Below, piece by piece: positions 42,280 to 49,783 of a stretch of DNA of 64,000 nt. The stretch is from Flavobacterium gelatinilyticum (lineage in GTDB: Bacteria; Bacteroidota; Bacteroidia; Flavobacteriales; Flavobacteriaceae). The translations under genes were made by a program, and so were the position numbers. The notes beneath the pieces were generated by a model. That model was not told the origin of the DNA and searched no databases. It worked only from the letters and a program-made list of their open reading frames with translations. Numbering within the stretch: position 1 is the first letter of the stretch; every line of letters begins with the position of its first letter. Location: the NCBI RefSeq assembly GCF_027111295.1, contig NZ_CP114287.1:4340001-4404000 (forward strand). The letters are read 5' to 3'.

Positions 42280-44898
42280 TTAAAATTTAAAGTTATAAGA
42301 AATGCCGGGTACTATACCAAAAATCGACAATCTTCGGGTTTCATTTGCTCCTGTATCTTCATTTGTTGTAAAGTTGATCGAAGCGGCATTTTTTCTATTG
42401 TAAAGATTGTAAATGCTGAATACCCAGTAACTCTGCCAGCCTTTCTTTTTGTCCGGTTTAGGTGTATAGGTTGCCGCAACATCAAGATGATGAAACAGAG
42501 GAAGTCTGTTTTCGTTTCGCAGCGAATAATTAGGAACGTGGATATCTCCAAATTCATAATACGAACCGGCATACGTTACAGGCTGGCCGGAACGCAGCGT
42601 GAAGTTAGCATTAAAAGACCATTTTGGACTGTATTCATAATTTCCAACTATACTTAAATTATGCAGTTTGTCGTAGCCGGATAAATACCAGTTACCATTG
42701 GCAACGCCTGGTTCATCAGGAGTTCTTCCCGGTGTTTTTTGTTCGGCTTTAGATAATGTGTACGAAACCCATCCTGTTAAAATACCTCTGTTTTTTCTAA
42801 ATAATAATTCCATTCCGTACGATCTCGCTTTTCCGTTCAGGATAACCTGTTCTACATTATTGTTTGCCAAGACATCGGCACCGTCAATATAATCGATACG
42901 GTTTTGAACGTTCTTGTAAAACAATTCTCCTTCAAAAGTATAATCATTTTCATGGAAGTTTCTGAAATATCCTACTGCATATTGATCTAATAACTGCGGT
43001 TTTGTAAAAGGTCCGCTTGGCGTCCAGATGCTCATAGGCAATGGTGATTGTGTATTCGATAAAATATGAATGTACTGCGCCATTCTGTTGTAACTCGCTT
43101 TTACCGAAGTTTCATCATTAAAAGCATACGATAAGGCAGCTCTTGGTTCGAAATTATCAAAACTGCTGATGGTTTTTCCCTTTCCGTAATAAACGCTTCC
43201 TGTAGGAACTCCTTCTTCGTAAATATTATATAAAGGATTATATACCACAGCCTGATTGTTTGCGTAAGTGCTGATGGTTTCTGAACCTAAACGATAAAAC
43301 GTGCTGTAACGAAGTCCGTAGCGGAAATTAAGTTTTTCGGTAATCTGGTTTTCAAAATCAATAAAAGCAGAAGCTTCTAAAGCATATTTTTTATCCAGCT
43401 GTTTGTAGTTAAATGAAGACCCCTGCGCAGTTGGACGCACAACTCCGGGATTAAAATCATAATACAAACCATCGACTCCGTAATTAAGTTTAAATTTTTC
43501 GGTTACCTGGTGGTTCCAGTTGTATTTTAAGCCGTAACTTTTGATGTTGCTGTCCCATTCGAAACTTTCTATCGGCATTCCCAGATTGAACTTGTAATCG
43601 CTGTAAAAAGCAGATAAATTGGTGTTTAAATTATCAGAAAATTTATGTTTCCAGCTTAAAATTCCCATTGTAGTTCCGTATGAACTCGAAAAACGATCGT
43701 TTATATCGAACACATCGCTTCCAAAATAACCCGAAAAAGCAATTGTATTATTGGCATTTAAGCGATAATTTAATTTAGCATTGAAATCATAAAACATAGC
43801 AGAATTTTTATTATCGGCCAGTTTCATAAATAAATGTGCGTATGATGTACGTCCGGCAAGAATAAAAGAACCTTTTTCTTTTTTTATCGGGCCCTGAACC
43901 AAAAGCCGGCTGGAGATTACTCCAACACCTCCGTTTACTTTATAATCTTCAAAATCACCTGTCTGCTGTGTTACATCAAGTACAGAAGAAACACGTCCTC
44001 CAAATCGGGAAGGAATTCCTCCTTTGTACAAATCCAGTCCGTTAACGATATCAGCATTAAAAATGGAGAAAAAACCAAACATATGCGAATCAGCATAAAC
44101 CGGAGCACCGTCAAGAAGAATCAAATTCTGATCGGCAGCACCGCCGCGGACATTAAATCCCGAAGAAGCTTCTCCGGCATTGGTAACTCCCGGAAGTGTC
44201 AGGATTGATTTTAAAGGATCTGCTTCGCCCATTGCCACAGGAATTCGTTTTATATCCTGCATAGTCAGCCGGCTCACACTCATTTGAGTATTTTTGATAT
44301 CAGCAGCTTTGTTACTTGTTACAATCACCTGTTCTAATTCCTGACTGTCAGATTCTATATTGAAATTTAGAGTAGTGTCATCAGAAATAGTAATGTGTTT
44401 TTCTCTGTTTTTAAAACCTATGTAACTTATAGAAACCGTATAACTTCCGTTTGGGATTTCGATGCTGAATTTTCCGTTCATATCCGTTACGGCACCAACT
44501 TCCAATTCTTTAATATAAACATTGGCACCAATAACGGATTGTTTGGTATCATCAAAAACCTGCCCTGTCAGCCTGCTTTTTTTTTTAGCCGGTTTTGGAG
44601 CCTGAGATTTTTGTTTTACAAAAATATTGTTGCCCACAATAGAAAACTGTATAGATGCACTTTTGTTTAGTTCAGTTATAAGCTTTTCGATTTCGGTTTG
44701 CTTAAAGGTGCTTTTTTTTGTAAAATACTTTTGATTGGTGTCGATTTGATCAGTAAAAGCAAATTTAAAATCGGTTTGATTCTCAATCTGCTTAAAGAAT
44801 TCTTTTAAGGTTACATTTTGATCTACAGTTACTGTAACGCTCTGAGCGGATATACATAAACTGAATAAAAAAAAGCATGCTGAAATTATATGCTTCAT
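42280..44898 (-). CDS. TonB-dependent receptor with STN signalling domain
   Basis: 872 residues. Signal peptide 1-18; STN domain about 20-95 (VTVDQNVTLKEFFKQIENQT), which contacts FecR in the periplasm; carboxypeptidase-regulatory-like domain about 105-185 (LTGQVFDDTKQSVIGANVYI); plug about 195-310 (SILTLPGVTNAGEASSGFNV, RGGAADQNLILLDGAPVYAD); then the barrel, ending GIVPGISYNFKF. It is an outer-membrane transporter that also signals to FecR and the ECF sigma factor encoded just upstream. The ligand (iron chelate, peptide or other) is not indicated. A 99-bp spacer with a hairpin separates it from fecR. Confidence 0.93.
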   Translation of the reverse strand: MKHIISACFFLFSLCISAQSVTVTVDQNVTLKEFFKQIENQTDFKFAFTDQIDTNQKYFTKKSTFKQTEIEKLITELNKSASIQFSIVGNNIFVKQKSQAPKPAKKKSRLTGQVFDDTKQSVIGANVYIKELEVGAVTDMNGKFSIEIPNGSYTVSISYIGFKNREKHITISDDTTLNFNIESDSQELEQVIVTSNKAADIKNTQMSVSRLTMQDIKRIPVAMGEADPLKSILTLPGVTNAGEASSGFNVRGGAADQNLILLDGAPVYADSHMFGFFSIFNADIVNGLDLYKGGIPSRFGGRVSSVLDVTQQTGDFEDYKVNGGVGVISSRLLVQGPIKKEKGSFILAGRTSYAHLFMKLADNKNSAMFYDFNAKLNYRLNANNTIAFSGYFGSDVFDINDRFSSSYGTTMGILSWKHKFSDNLNTNLSAFYSDYKFNLGMPIESFEWDSNIKSYGLKYNWNHQVTEKFKLNYGVDGLYYDFNPGVVRPTAQGSSFNYKQLDKKYALEASAFIDFENQITEKLNFRYGLRYSTFYRLGSETISTYANNQAVVYNPLYNIYEEGVPTGSVYYGKGKTISSFDNFEPRAALSYAFNDETSVKASYNRMAQYIHILSNTQSPLPMSIWTPSGPFTKPQLLDQYAVGYFRNFHENDYTFEGELFYKNVQNRIDYIDGADVLANNNVEQVILNGKARSYGMELLFRKNRGILTGWVSYTLSKAEQKTPGRTPDEPGVANGNWYLSGYDKLHNLSIVGNYEYSPKWSFNANFTLRSGQPVTYAGSYYEFGDIHVPNYSLRNENRLPLFHHLDVAATYTPKPDKKKGWQSYWVFSIYNLYNRKNAASINFTTNEDTGANETRRLSIFGIVPGISYNFKF

Positions 44899-44997
44899 GA
44901 AATTTTGTATTTTTGAATATTATTAACTGGAATAACCTCGTGTTATCCTGACTATGAGAAGGATGTGTAGTTTCGCGGCTTACATCCTTTTTCTTTT

Positions 44998-45840
44998 CTA
45001 TTGAAAAGCAATCTGTTTTAGATCTTCATTTATTTCAAAGTTTAGGTTATACATTTCTGATAGTAATTGAACAATCGTTTTTAAATCTTCTTTCTTGTTG
45101 ATTCTAATGGTGATTTTCTGATTTTGATATTCTTTTGGGAGAATTACTTTATAGCCGTAATTTTCTTCAATGTAAGTACTTACGACTGTTAGTTTTTCGT
45201 TGTCGAAATCTACAAAACGGCTGAACTCAGATATTGAAGCACCATGGTTTCCGTAAGTAAATTTTTCACCCGGTTTTAAAATCCATTTCTGATCCCGGCC
45301 TTTTACATTCATCTGAACGCTTCCTTCGTAAAGTTCGACCGTGACTTCTTTTTCTTTAAAACCTTTCACGGTAAAAGAGGTTCCTAAAACAGTAGTTGTC
45401 GTTTCATTACAAAAAACCAGAAAAGGATGCTGTTTGTCTTTTTTTACCTGAAAATAAGCTTCTCCAACGACTTCAATCTTTCTGTTCAAAGCAAAATTAT
45501 CGGCATACGAAATTTTCGAATCCGGACTTAAATCGATTCTTGAACTATCGGGTAAAATAACCTGTTTGATTTTTGTTGTTTTGTTTTCGATTACATTTCC
45601 GGCCAGAACAACATTTTCCGTTTCATTTTCGGTGTTAAAATACATTCCTGTTCCAATAAGAACAAAAAGTAAAATCGTGGCAGCGGCATAATAACGCCAT
45701 GGTTTAGACTTTTGCTTTTTGATAGCAAAAGTTTCAGAATGAAATTTCTTCCAGGAAGCTTCTTTGATGCCTTCGGGATTTGAAACCGGAGTTTCATTCC
45801 ATAATTTTTCAAATTCGTTGTCTAATTTTTCCTTGTCCAT
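44998..45840 (-). CDS. FecR-type anti-sigma factor
   Basis: 280 residues from the ATG at 45840 (an earlier in-frame start at 45867 adds only nine residues and runs into the preceding gene). Cytoplasmic N-terminal ~65 residues, one TM (YYAAATILLFVLIGTGMYF at about 76-94), then the periplasmic FecR domain (IKQVILPDSSRIDLSPDSKI, EAYFQVKKDKQHPFLVFCNE, TTTVLGTSFTVKGFKEKEVT) and a C-terminal DUF4974-like secretin/STN-type part (YKVILPKEYQNQKITIRINK). It holds the ECF sigma factor until the STN receptor reports ligand. Confidence 0.9.
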   Translation of the reverse strand: MDKEKLDNEFEKLWNETPVSNPEGIKEASWKKFHSETFAIKKQKSKPWRYYAAATILLFVLIGTGMYFNTENETENVVLAGNVIENKTTKIKQVILPDSSRIDLSPDSKISYADNFALNRKIEVVGEAYFQVKKDKQHPFLVFCNETTTTVLGTSFTVKGFKEKEVTVELYEGSVQMNVKGRDQKWILKPGEKFTYGNHGASISEFSRFVDFDNEKLTVVSTYIEENYGYKVILPKEYQNQKITIRINKKEDLKTIVQLLSEMYNLNFEINEDLKQIAFQ

Positions 45841-45851
45841 TTTTTTTGGTG

Positions 45852-46061
45852 TTAGATAAGCTGACAATGAAATCCTTGTTTTGTAAAAACACCATAAACC
45901 ATTTCTTTAATATCTCTGTTGGTTTCGATGTGCAGGATGTTTTCACGCCCTTGCTTGTCGAAATTTATGATACAGTCAGAAATGACGAATTGCAGAAGCG
46001 CTACAAGCAAGCTTGCATCTTTCTTTGTTCTGACATTTGTTTTATAAGCCTCAATATGCAT
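45852..46061 (-). CDS. HMA-like mini-protein between sigma factor and fecR
   Basis: 69 residues, in the gap between the ECF sigma gene and fecR on the same strand; it ends 11 bp before the chosen fecR start. It resembles the mini-protein at 10931-11131 (K-T-N-V, ALL, NFD, ENILHIE, end C-x-L), which supports it being a real gene. The beta-alpha-beta-beta-alpha-beta pattern is that of HMA/ferredoxin-like folds without CxxC. Most FecI-FecR operons lack such a gene; a role as adaptor or as sensor of metal or heme is conceivable but unproven. Confidence 0.6.
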   Translation of the reverse strand: MHIEAYKTNVRTKKDASLLVALLQFVISDCIINFDKQGRENILHIETNRDIKEMVYGVFTKQGFHCQLI

Positions 46062-46108
46062 TTTTGTGTTGTTATTTTTAGGTATAACAAACGAGAATGC
46101 AAAAGTTC

Positions 46109-46630
46109 CTAATGGTTTTCGATTTTTTTTCGAATAAATTTACTGGCGAGATAAATATGATTGGCAATGGTCTTTTCAGAAAGATCCGTTATTTCTGCAA
46201 TCTCCTTATAGCTAAGGTTTTCCAGTTTGTGTAGAGTGAATATTTTTTGCTGCTGTTCCGGAAGCTGATTAATAAAATTATGTAATTTTTCTTTTCTGTC
46301 CTCAAAAATTCCTGAATCAGTTTCTTCCTGTGCAATGCTTACCTGAGAAGGATCAAGCTGAATTATTTTGTTTTCTCTGTTAACGTGGTTGATAATGATG
46401 TTTTTGCAGATGGTAAATAACTGTTTGTCAAACAAAACTTCTTCGTTAAGCAGTTCTCTTTTATTATACAATCGGATAAAGGTTTCCTGAACAAAGTCTT
46501 CCGGAGTGAGTACAGAAGAATTAAAACGTCTGGCAATATTTATCAGTTTATCGTAGTAATTGAAATAGGCTTCTTTAAAAGCGGCTTCATTACCTTTTTT
46601 TAAACTTATAATAAACTTTCTATTATCCAT
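46109..46630 (-). CDS. ECF-type RNA polymerase sigma factor
   Basis: 173 residues, normal for FecI-like sigma factors. Region 2 about 10-75 (FKEAYFNYYDKLINIARRFN, LTPEDFVQETFIRLYNKREL) and region 4 about 115-165 (INQLPEQQQKIFTLHKLENL, SYKEIAEITDLSEKTIANHI). It should direct transcription of its own operon when freed by FecR. It is the first gene of the operon. Upstream lies the palindrome CTAGTTTTAACTAG (46648-46661), and the 244-bp gap 46631-46874 to the divergent lipoprotein gene holds nothing else recognised. Confidence 0.92.
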   Translation of the reverse strand: MDNRKFIISLKKGNEAAFKEAYFNYYDKLINIARRFNSSVLTPEDFVQETFIRLYNKRELLNEEVLFDKQLFTICKNIIINHVNRENKIIQLDPSQVSIAQEETDSGIFEDRKEKLHNFINQLPEQQQKIFTLHKLENLSYKEIAEITDLSEKTIANHIYLASKFIRKKIENH

Positions 46631-46874
46631 AACGAAAAAAATCGCAGCTAGTTTTAACTAGTCTAAACTCACTGAAATCAATATTATTGTATAGAAAACG
46701 AAGTGATTTCGAGTTGTGAATGTAATACGCTGCAAAGAACCGTAATTTAATTGTATAATTAGACGCAGTTATTAAAAAATGTTACAGACTAAAAGAGTTT
46801 TTTTATTTTCGAAATGTATCTTTACTTTGCAGTATTTTTATGCCTAATTATAAAATTAATAATCTTAGATTGAT

Positions 46875-47567
46875 ATGAAACAGTTATTCTGTGTGTTGGT
46901 TGTTTTGTTTTTGGTAAGTTGTAGAAATACAACAGAAAAGACGAAAAATGATGTGAGTAAAGAGACGCCTTCAGAAAAGAAAAATACTGAAGCTAAAGTC
47001 GATACTATTGTAAAAGTAGGTAAGCCGTTTGATGTTAATGGTATTAAATGCAATTGGAAGCAAATTGATTCTGCTTCTGTAAAAACAACAATAGAGTTAT
47101 TGGAATACAAAACGAATCGTGTTCTGCTGAGTTATTCAGATGAATCTATATTCGAAAATGATTTTAATGCGGCTGATTATTTTAACGAGCACTTTAAAGA
47201 TTTAAATTTTGACGGGCTCAAAGATTTTTTAATTACCAGTAAGGGCAGTACGGCTATGACTGATCTGATCAATATTTATATCTTTAATCCAAAGACAAAA
47301 ACATTCGGGTTCTCGGAAAACTTGTCAGATAATACAATCGAAGAAATAAATAATGAAAAGCGAATGCTTGTAACGAGTTCGTTTAATATAGATGATGAAA
47401 TTATACAGAAACATTATTTTGACAGCAACGGCAAAATAACATATTCTGAAATGATTACGAAATCAGATTTTACAGGAAATGACAACGTTGAAAAATATAA
47501 AAACCGATATGAAAAAATAGTCAACGGCGAAATTGTAAAAACAAAAGTATACATTACCACCGAATGA
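46875..47567 (+). CDS. Lipoprotein with FG-GAP/VCBS-like region
   Basis: 230 residues. Lipobox LVSC with Cys16; a Lys/Glu/Thr-rich linker to about 55; then a beta-rich domain with FKDLNFDGLKDFLITSKGST, the D-x-N-x-D-G-x-x-D calcium-binding type of motif seen in XAC2610-related and FG-GAP-like proteins, followed by INIYIFNPKTKTFGFSENLS. Probably outer-membrane anchored. Function unknown. Single-gene unit with its own terminator. Confidence 0.8.
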   Translation: MKQLFCVLVVLFLVSCRNTTEKTKNDVSKETPSEKKNTEAKVDTIVKVGKPFDVNGIKCNWKQIDSASVKTTIELLEYKTNRVLLSYSDESIFENDFNAADYFNEHFKDLNFDGLKDFLITSKGSTAMTDLINIYIFNPKTKTFGFSENLSDNTIEEINNEKRMLVTSSFNIDDEIIQKHYFDSNGKITYSEMITKSDFTGNDNVEKYKNRYEKIVNGEIVKTKVYITTE

Positions 47568-47581
47568 TAATTGAAGCAAAG

Positions 47582-47606
47582 CACCACTTTTTAAGTGGTG
47601 TTTTTT
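47582..47606 (+). terminator. Terminator of the lipoprotein gene
   Basis: CACCACTT-TTT-AAGTGGTG then six T; 8-bp perfect stem 14 bp after the stop. Confidence 0.85.
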
Positions 47607-47627
47607 GTTTACAGAATAATGTCTGAA

Positions 47628-47888
47628 TTATTTGCTTTCTTCCTCCAAATTGTCGGCTGCAGAAATCTGATCCAGGATATTGGTTTGATTTGGAGAAATG
47701 TAGTTTTTTACTTCCGGAGTATTTTCTTTTTTAAAAAGAAGGTCCAATGCCGTATAAAGTCTTAATAAAACATCTTTGTCTTCTTTCTTAATGTCTAAAG
47801 CAGAGTTAAAATTGAAAACATAATTATTCGAATTGCGAACTTCTACTTTTATTGTTTTAGATGTGATTTTAAATTTGACTATATCCAT
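47628..47888 (-). CDS. Small hypothetical protein
   Basis: 86 residues, no signal or membrane segment. The N-terminal half is beta-rich (VKFKITSKTIKVEVRNSNNY), the centre helical (KEDKDVLLRLYTALDLLFKK) and the C-terminus acidic. No family recognised. It is downstream, on the same strand, of the tRNA/GIY-YIG array but separated from it by a terminator at 48031-48064. Confidence 0.6.
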   Translation of the reverse strand: MDIVKFKITSKTIKVEVRNSNNYVFNFNSALDIKKEDKDVLLRLYTALDLLFKKENTPEVKNYISPNQTNILDQISAADNLEEESK

Positions 47889-47998
47889 TGTTTGTAAATT
47901 ACCTACTGCAAAATAATGTTTTTAATTGCACTTATTTCCCTTATTTTATATTTTTTTTATTGTCAAAGATCATAATTTACAAAAAATCCTGCCTAGTG

Positions 47999-48015
47999 CT
48001 CGTTATTATAACGAG
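47999..48015. promoter_or_regulatory. Inverted repeat CTCGTTAT-T-ATAACGAG
   Basis: Perfect 8-bp arms around one base, 110 bp upstream of the small gene at 47888 and 16 bp from the array terminator. It may be an operator or part of an intergenic hairpin. Confidence 0.35.
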
Positions 48016-48030
48016 AGATAACTAAAAGAC

Positions 48031-48064
48031 AAAACCCTTAAACAAATGATGTTTAAGGGTTTTG
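48031..48064. terminator. Terminator closing the tRNA/GIY-YIG array
   Basis: AAAACCCTTAAAC, a 7-nt loop and GTTTAAGGGTTTT. It lies just beyond the last tRNA 3' fragment on the minus strand and differs from the CACCACTTT stem used inside the array. Confidence 0.8.
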
Positions 48065-48073
48065 TGTTTTATA

Positions 48074-48118
48074 GAGGACGGGAGTTGAACCCGTGTCCGC
48101 CGCGGCGGATAAGAATCC
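48074..48118 (-). pseudogene. tRNA-Met 3'-end fragment 1
   Basis: Read on the minus strand it runs GGATTCTTAT, then the palindrome CCGCCGCGGCGG, then ACACGGGTTCAACTCCCG and TCCTC: the T-arm and part of the acceptor of the tRNA at 49559-49632. It lacks the GCTACAAGG continuation of the other copies, so it marks the outer boundary of the array. Confidence 0.75.
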
Positions 48119-48124
48119 TTGCTT

Positions 48125-48379
48125 TTAAAGAGATTCGATTAGTTCTTTAATGAATTCTCTTCCGATTCCGGTTTTGAAATATTTTTCTCTTTTGATGGCT
48201 TCATTTTTAGAATTGAAAAATTCTACATAAACAACTTCCCAAGGTCTGTATTTTACAGTATAGCCTTTTGCCGCAAGTAAATTATGAGATTTAAAACGTT
48301 CAATTAGATTAGAAGTAAATCCAGTATAGTTTTTATTGAATTTTTCTGAGAATAAGATATACACTACAAACTCTTCCAT
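48125..48379 (-). CDS. GIY-YIG nuclease family protein, copy 1 (distal)
   Basis: 84 residues from the ATG at 48379; the open frame extends 12 codons into the terminator poly-A and is trimmed to match the other three copies, which all measure exactly 255 bp. GIY-YIG elements: VYIL at residues 6-9, YTG at 18-20, Arg28, His32 and Glu65 in KREKYF. It is a single-domain UvrC-N-like endonuclease. It differs from copy 4 at a handful of positions (AAKGYTVKY, KTGIG, KELIESL). The stop lies 6 bp before tRNA fragment 1. Confidence 0.85.
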   Translation of the reverse strand: MEEFVVYILFSEKFNKNYTGFTSNLIERFKSHNLLAAKGYTVKYRPWEVVYVEFFNSKNEAIKREKYFKTGIGREFIKELIESL

Positions 48380-48441
48380 TTTGTCAAATTGTTTTAAGCA
48401 AAAAAAAAACACCACTTTAAAAAAAGTGGTGTTTTACCTTG

Positions 48442-48490
48442 TAGCGAGGACGGGAGTTGAACCCATGTCCGCCGTGGCGGATAAGAATCC
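48442..48490 (-). pseudogene. tRNA-Met 3'-end fragment 2
   Basis: Same organisation as fragment 1 plus the full acceptor end CCTCGCTA. It carries two substitutions relative to the others: CATGGGT instead of CACGGGT in the T-stem, and CCGCCACGGCGG in the palindrome, which breaks one pair. Confidence 0.75.
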
Positions 48491-48496
48491 TTGCTT

Positions 48497-48751
48497 TTAA
48501 AGAGAATCGATTAGTTTTTTAATGAATTCTCTTCCGATTCCGGTTTTCAAATATTTTTCTCTTTTAATTGCTTCATTTTTAGAATTGAAAAATTCTACAT
48601 AAACAACTTCCCAAGGTCTGTATTTTACAGTATAGCCTTTTGCCACAAGTAAATTATGAGATTTAAATCGTTCAATTAGATTAGAAGTAAATCCAGTATA
48701 GTTTTTATTGAATTTTTCTGAGAATAAGATATACACTACAAACTCTTCCAT
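48497..48751 (-). CDS. GIY-YIG nuclease family protein, copy 2
   Basis: 84 residues, same GIY-YIG positions as copy 1 (VYIL 6-9, YTG 18-20, Arg28, His32, Glu65). Differences from its siblings are LLVAKGYTVKY in the centre and KYLKTGIG near residue 67. The frame is intact and starts at the ATG following the CAATTTGACAAA leader that all copies share. The catalytic residues are conserved in all four copies, which argues against simple decay. Confidence 0.85.
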   Translation of the reverse strand: MEEFVVYILFSEKFNKNYTGFTSNLIERFKSHNLLVAKGYTVKYRPWEVVYVEFFNSKNEAIKREKYLKTGIGREFIKKLIDSL

Positions 48752-48812
48752 TTTGTCAAATTGTTTTAAGCAAAAAAAAACACCACTTTGAAAAAAGTGG
48801 TGTTTTACCTTG

Positions 48813-48861
48813 TAGCGAGGACGGGAGTTGAACCCGTGTCCGCCGCGGCGGATAAGAATCC
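48813..48861 (-). pseudogene. tRNA-Met 3'-end fragment 3
   Basis: Identical to fragment 4. From CACGGGTTCAACTCCCG to the terminator stem it matches the functional tRNA; upstream of that only GGATTC recalls the anticodon arm. Confidence 0.75.
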
Positions 48862-48867
48862 TTGCTT

Positions 48868-49122
48868 TTAAAGAGAATCGATTAGTTTTTTAATGAATTC
48901 TCTTCCGGTTCCGGTTTTGAAATATTTTTCTCTTTTGATGGCTTCATTTTTAGAATTGAAAAATTCTACATAAACAACTTCCCAAGGTCTGTATTTTGCA
49001 GTATAGCCCTTTGTAGCAAGTAAATTATGAGATTTAAAACGTTCAATTAGATTAGAAGTAAATCCAGTATAGTTTTTATTGAATTTTTCTGAGAATAAGA
49101 TATACACTACAAACTCTTCCAT
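48868..49122 (-). CDS. GIY-YIG nuclease family protein, copy 3
   Basis: 84 residues from the ATG at 49122 (frame trimmed by 12 codons as in copy 1). The protein is identical to copy 4, including LLATKGYTAKY and KTGTGREF. All GIY-YIG catalytic positions are present. Identity with copy 4 through gene, tRNA fragment and terminator indicates that these two units were duplicated very recently. Confidence 0.85.
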   Translation of the reverse strand: MEEFVVYILFSEKFNKNYTGFTSNLIERFKSHNLLATKGYTAKYRPWEVVYVEFFNSKNEAIKREKYFKTGTGREFIKKLIDSL

Positions 49123-49184
49123 TTTGTCAAATTGTTTTAAGCAAAAAAAAAACACCACTTTGAAAAAAGTGGTGTTTTACCTTG

Positions 49185-49233
49185 TAGCGAGGACGGGAGT
49201 TGAACCCGTGTCCGCCGCGGCGGATAAGAATCC
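49185..49233 (-). pseudogene. tRNA-Met 3'-end fragment 4 (nearest the tRNA)
   Basis: GGATTCTTATCC, GCCGCGGCGGA, CACGGGTTCAACTCCCG, TCCTCGCTACAAGG. The last ~35 bases and the following terminator are the same as those of the real tRNA gene. Confidence 0.75.
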
Positions 49234-49239
49234 TTGCTT

Positions 49240-49494
49240 TTAAAGAGAATCGATTAGTTTTTTAATGAATTCTCTTCCGGTTCCGGTTTTGAAATATTTT
49301 TCTCTTTTGATGGCTTCATTTTTAGAATTGAAAAATTCTACATAAACAACTTCCCAAGGTCTGTATTTTGCAGTATAGCCCTTTGTAGCAAGTAAATTAT
49401 GAGATTTAAAACGTTCAATTAGATTAGAAGTAAATCCAGTATAGTTTTTATTGAATTTTTCTGAGAATAAGATATACACTACAAACTCTTCCAT
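49240..49494 (-). CDS. GIY-YIG nuclease family protein, copy 4 (proximal to tRNA)
   Basis: 84 residues; first protein gene after tRNA-Met on the minus strand, starting 65 bp beyond the tRNA 3' end and just past the terminator. Sequence identical to copy 3. GIY-YIG motif VYIL/YTG, Arg28, His32 and Glu65 are intact. No DNA-binding domain is attached, as usual for these UvrC-like single-domain proteins, so the target cannot be read from the protein. Expression would need read-through from the tRNA promoter or a promoter in the leader; none was seen. Confidence 0.87.
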   Translation of the reverse strand: MEEFVVYILFSEKFNKNYTGFTSNLIERFKSHNLLATKGYTAKYRPWEVVYVEFFNSKNEAIKREKYFKTGTGREFIKKLIDSL

Positions 49495-49514
49495 TTTGTC
49501 AAATTGTTTTAAGC

Positions 49515-49550
49515 AAAAAAAAAAAACACCACTTTGAAAAAAGTGGTGTT
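49515..49550 (-). terminator. Terminator of tRNA-Met
   Basis: On the minus strand AACACCACTTTTTTC, then AAAGTGGTGTT and a run of twelve T. The same stem recurs in each array unit. Confidence 0.8.
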
Positions 49551-49558
49551 TTACCTTG

Positions 49559-49632
49559 TAGCGAGGACGGGAGTTGAACCCGTGACCTCAGGGTTATGAA
49601 TCCTGCGCTCTAACCAACTGAGCTACCTCGCC
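49559..49632 (-). tRNA. tRNA-Met (CAT anticodon)
   Basis: 74 nt without encoded CCA. Acceptor GGCGAGG pairs with CCTCGCT, discriminator A; D-arm GCTCAGTTGGTTAGAGC; anticodon loop TTCATAA giving CAT; variable GAGGTC; T-arm CGGGTTCAACTCCCG. The D-loop and acceptor (no mispaired 1-72 as in initiators) favour elongator Met; a lysidine-modified tRNA-Ile cannot be excluded by eye. An A-C mismatch closes the anticodon stem. Confidence 0.9.
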
Positions 49633-49665
49633 TGGACTGCTATCATGAATTCGTGATTGCGGGTG

Positions 49666-49696
49666 CAAAGATAGAAATAATATTAAAGCAAACAAG
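49666..49696 (-). promoter_or_regulatory. Promoter of tRNA-Met
   Basis: TATCTTTG (-7, 49666-49673) with TTG (part of CTTG, 49693-49696) 19 bp upstream on the minus strand: a full TTG-N19-TAnnTTTG promoter about 34 bp before the tRNA 5' end. Confidence 0.75.
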
Positions 49697-49783
49697 AATA
49701 TTTTGAAGAAAAAAAAATATTTTTAAAAACGCATTGTTTTTGGACATATATTCTTATATTTCCAAAAAAATTAAAAGTAGCAC

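Larger units (their letters stand above)
48074..49566 (-). repeat. Four-unit tandem array (period 371-372 bp) downstream of tRNA-Met
   Basis: Starts of successive GIY-YIG genes differ by 372, 371 and 372 bp. Each unit, read on the minus strand, consists of a CACCACTTT/AAAGTGGTG terminator, a short poly-T, the 255-bp nuclease gene, the GC palindrome CCGCCGCGGCGG and a copy of the tRNA 3' end. Terminator stems are near 48408-48433, 48780-48804, 49150-49175 and 49527-49548. Units 3 and 4 encode identical proteins; units 1 and 2 diverge, so growth is from the tRNA side. Confidence 0.85.

Noticed and set aside
44969..44994. Terminator after fecR
   Set aside because: The stem AGGATGT/ACATCCT has its T-run on the plus strand, opposite to the operon, so it is not a normal terminator for fecR.
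48074..49566. CRISPR array or rRNA spacer as explanation of the 372-bp repeats
   Set aside because: Units are long, nearly identical throughout and contain an intact gene; there are no short unique spacers and no cas genes.
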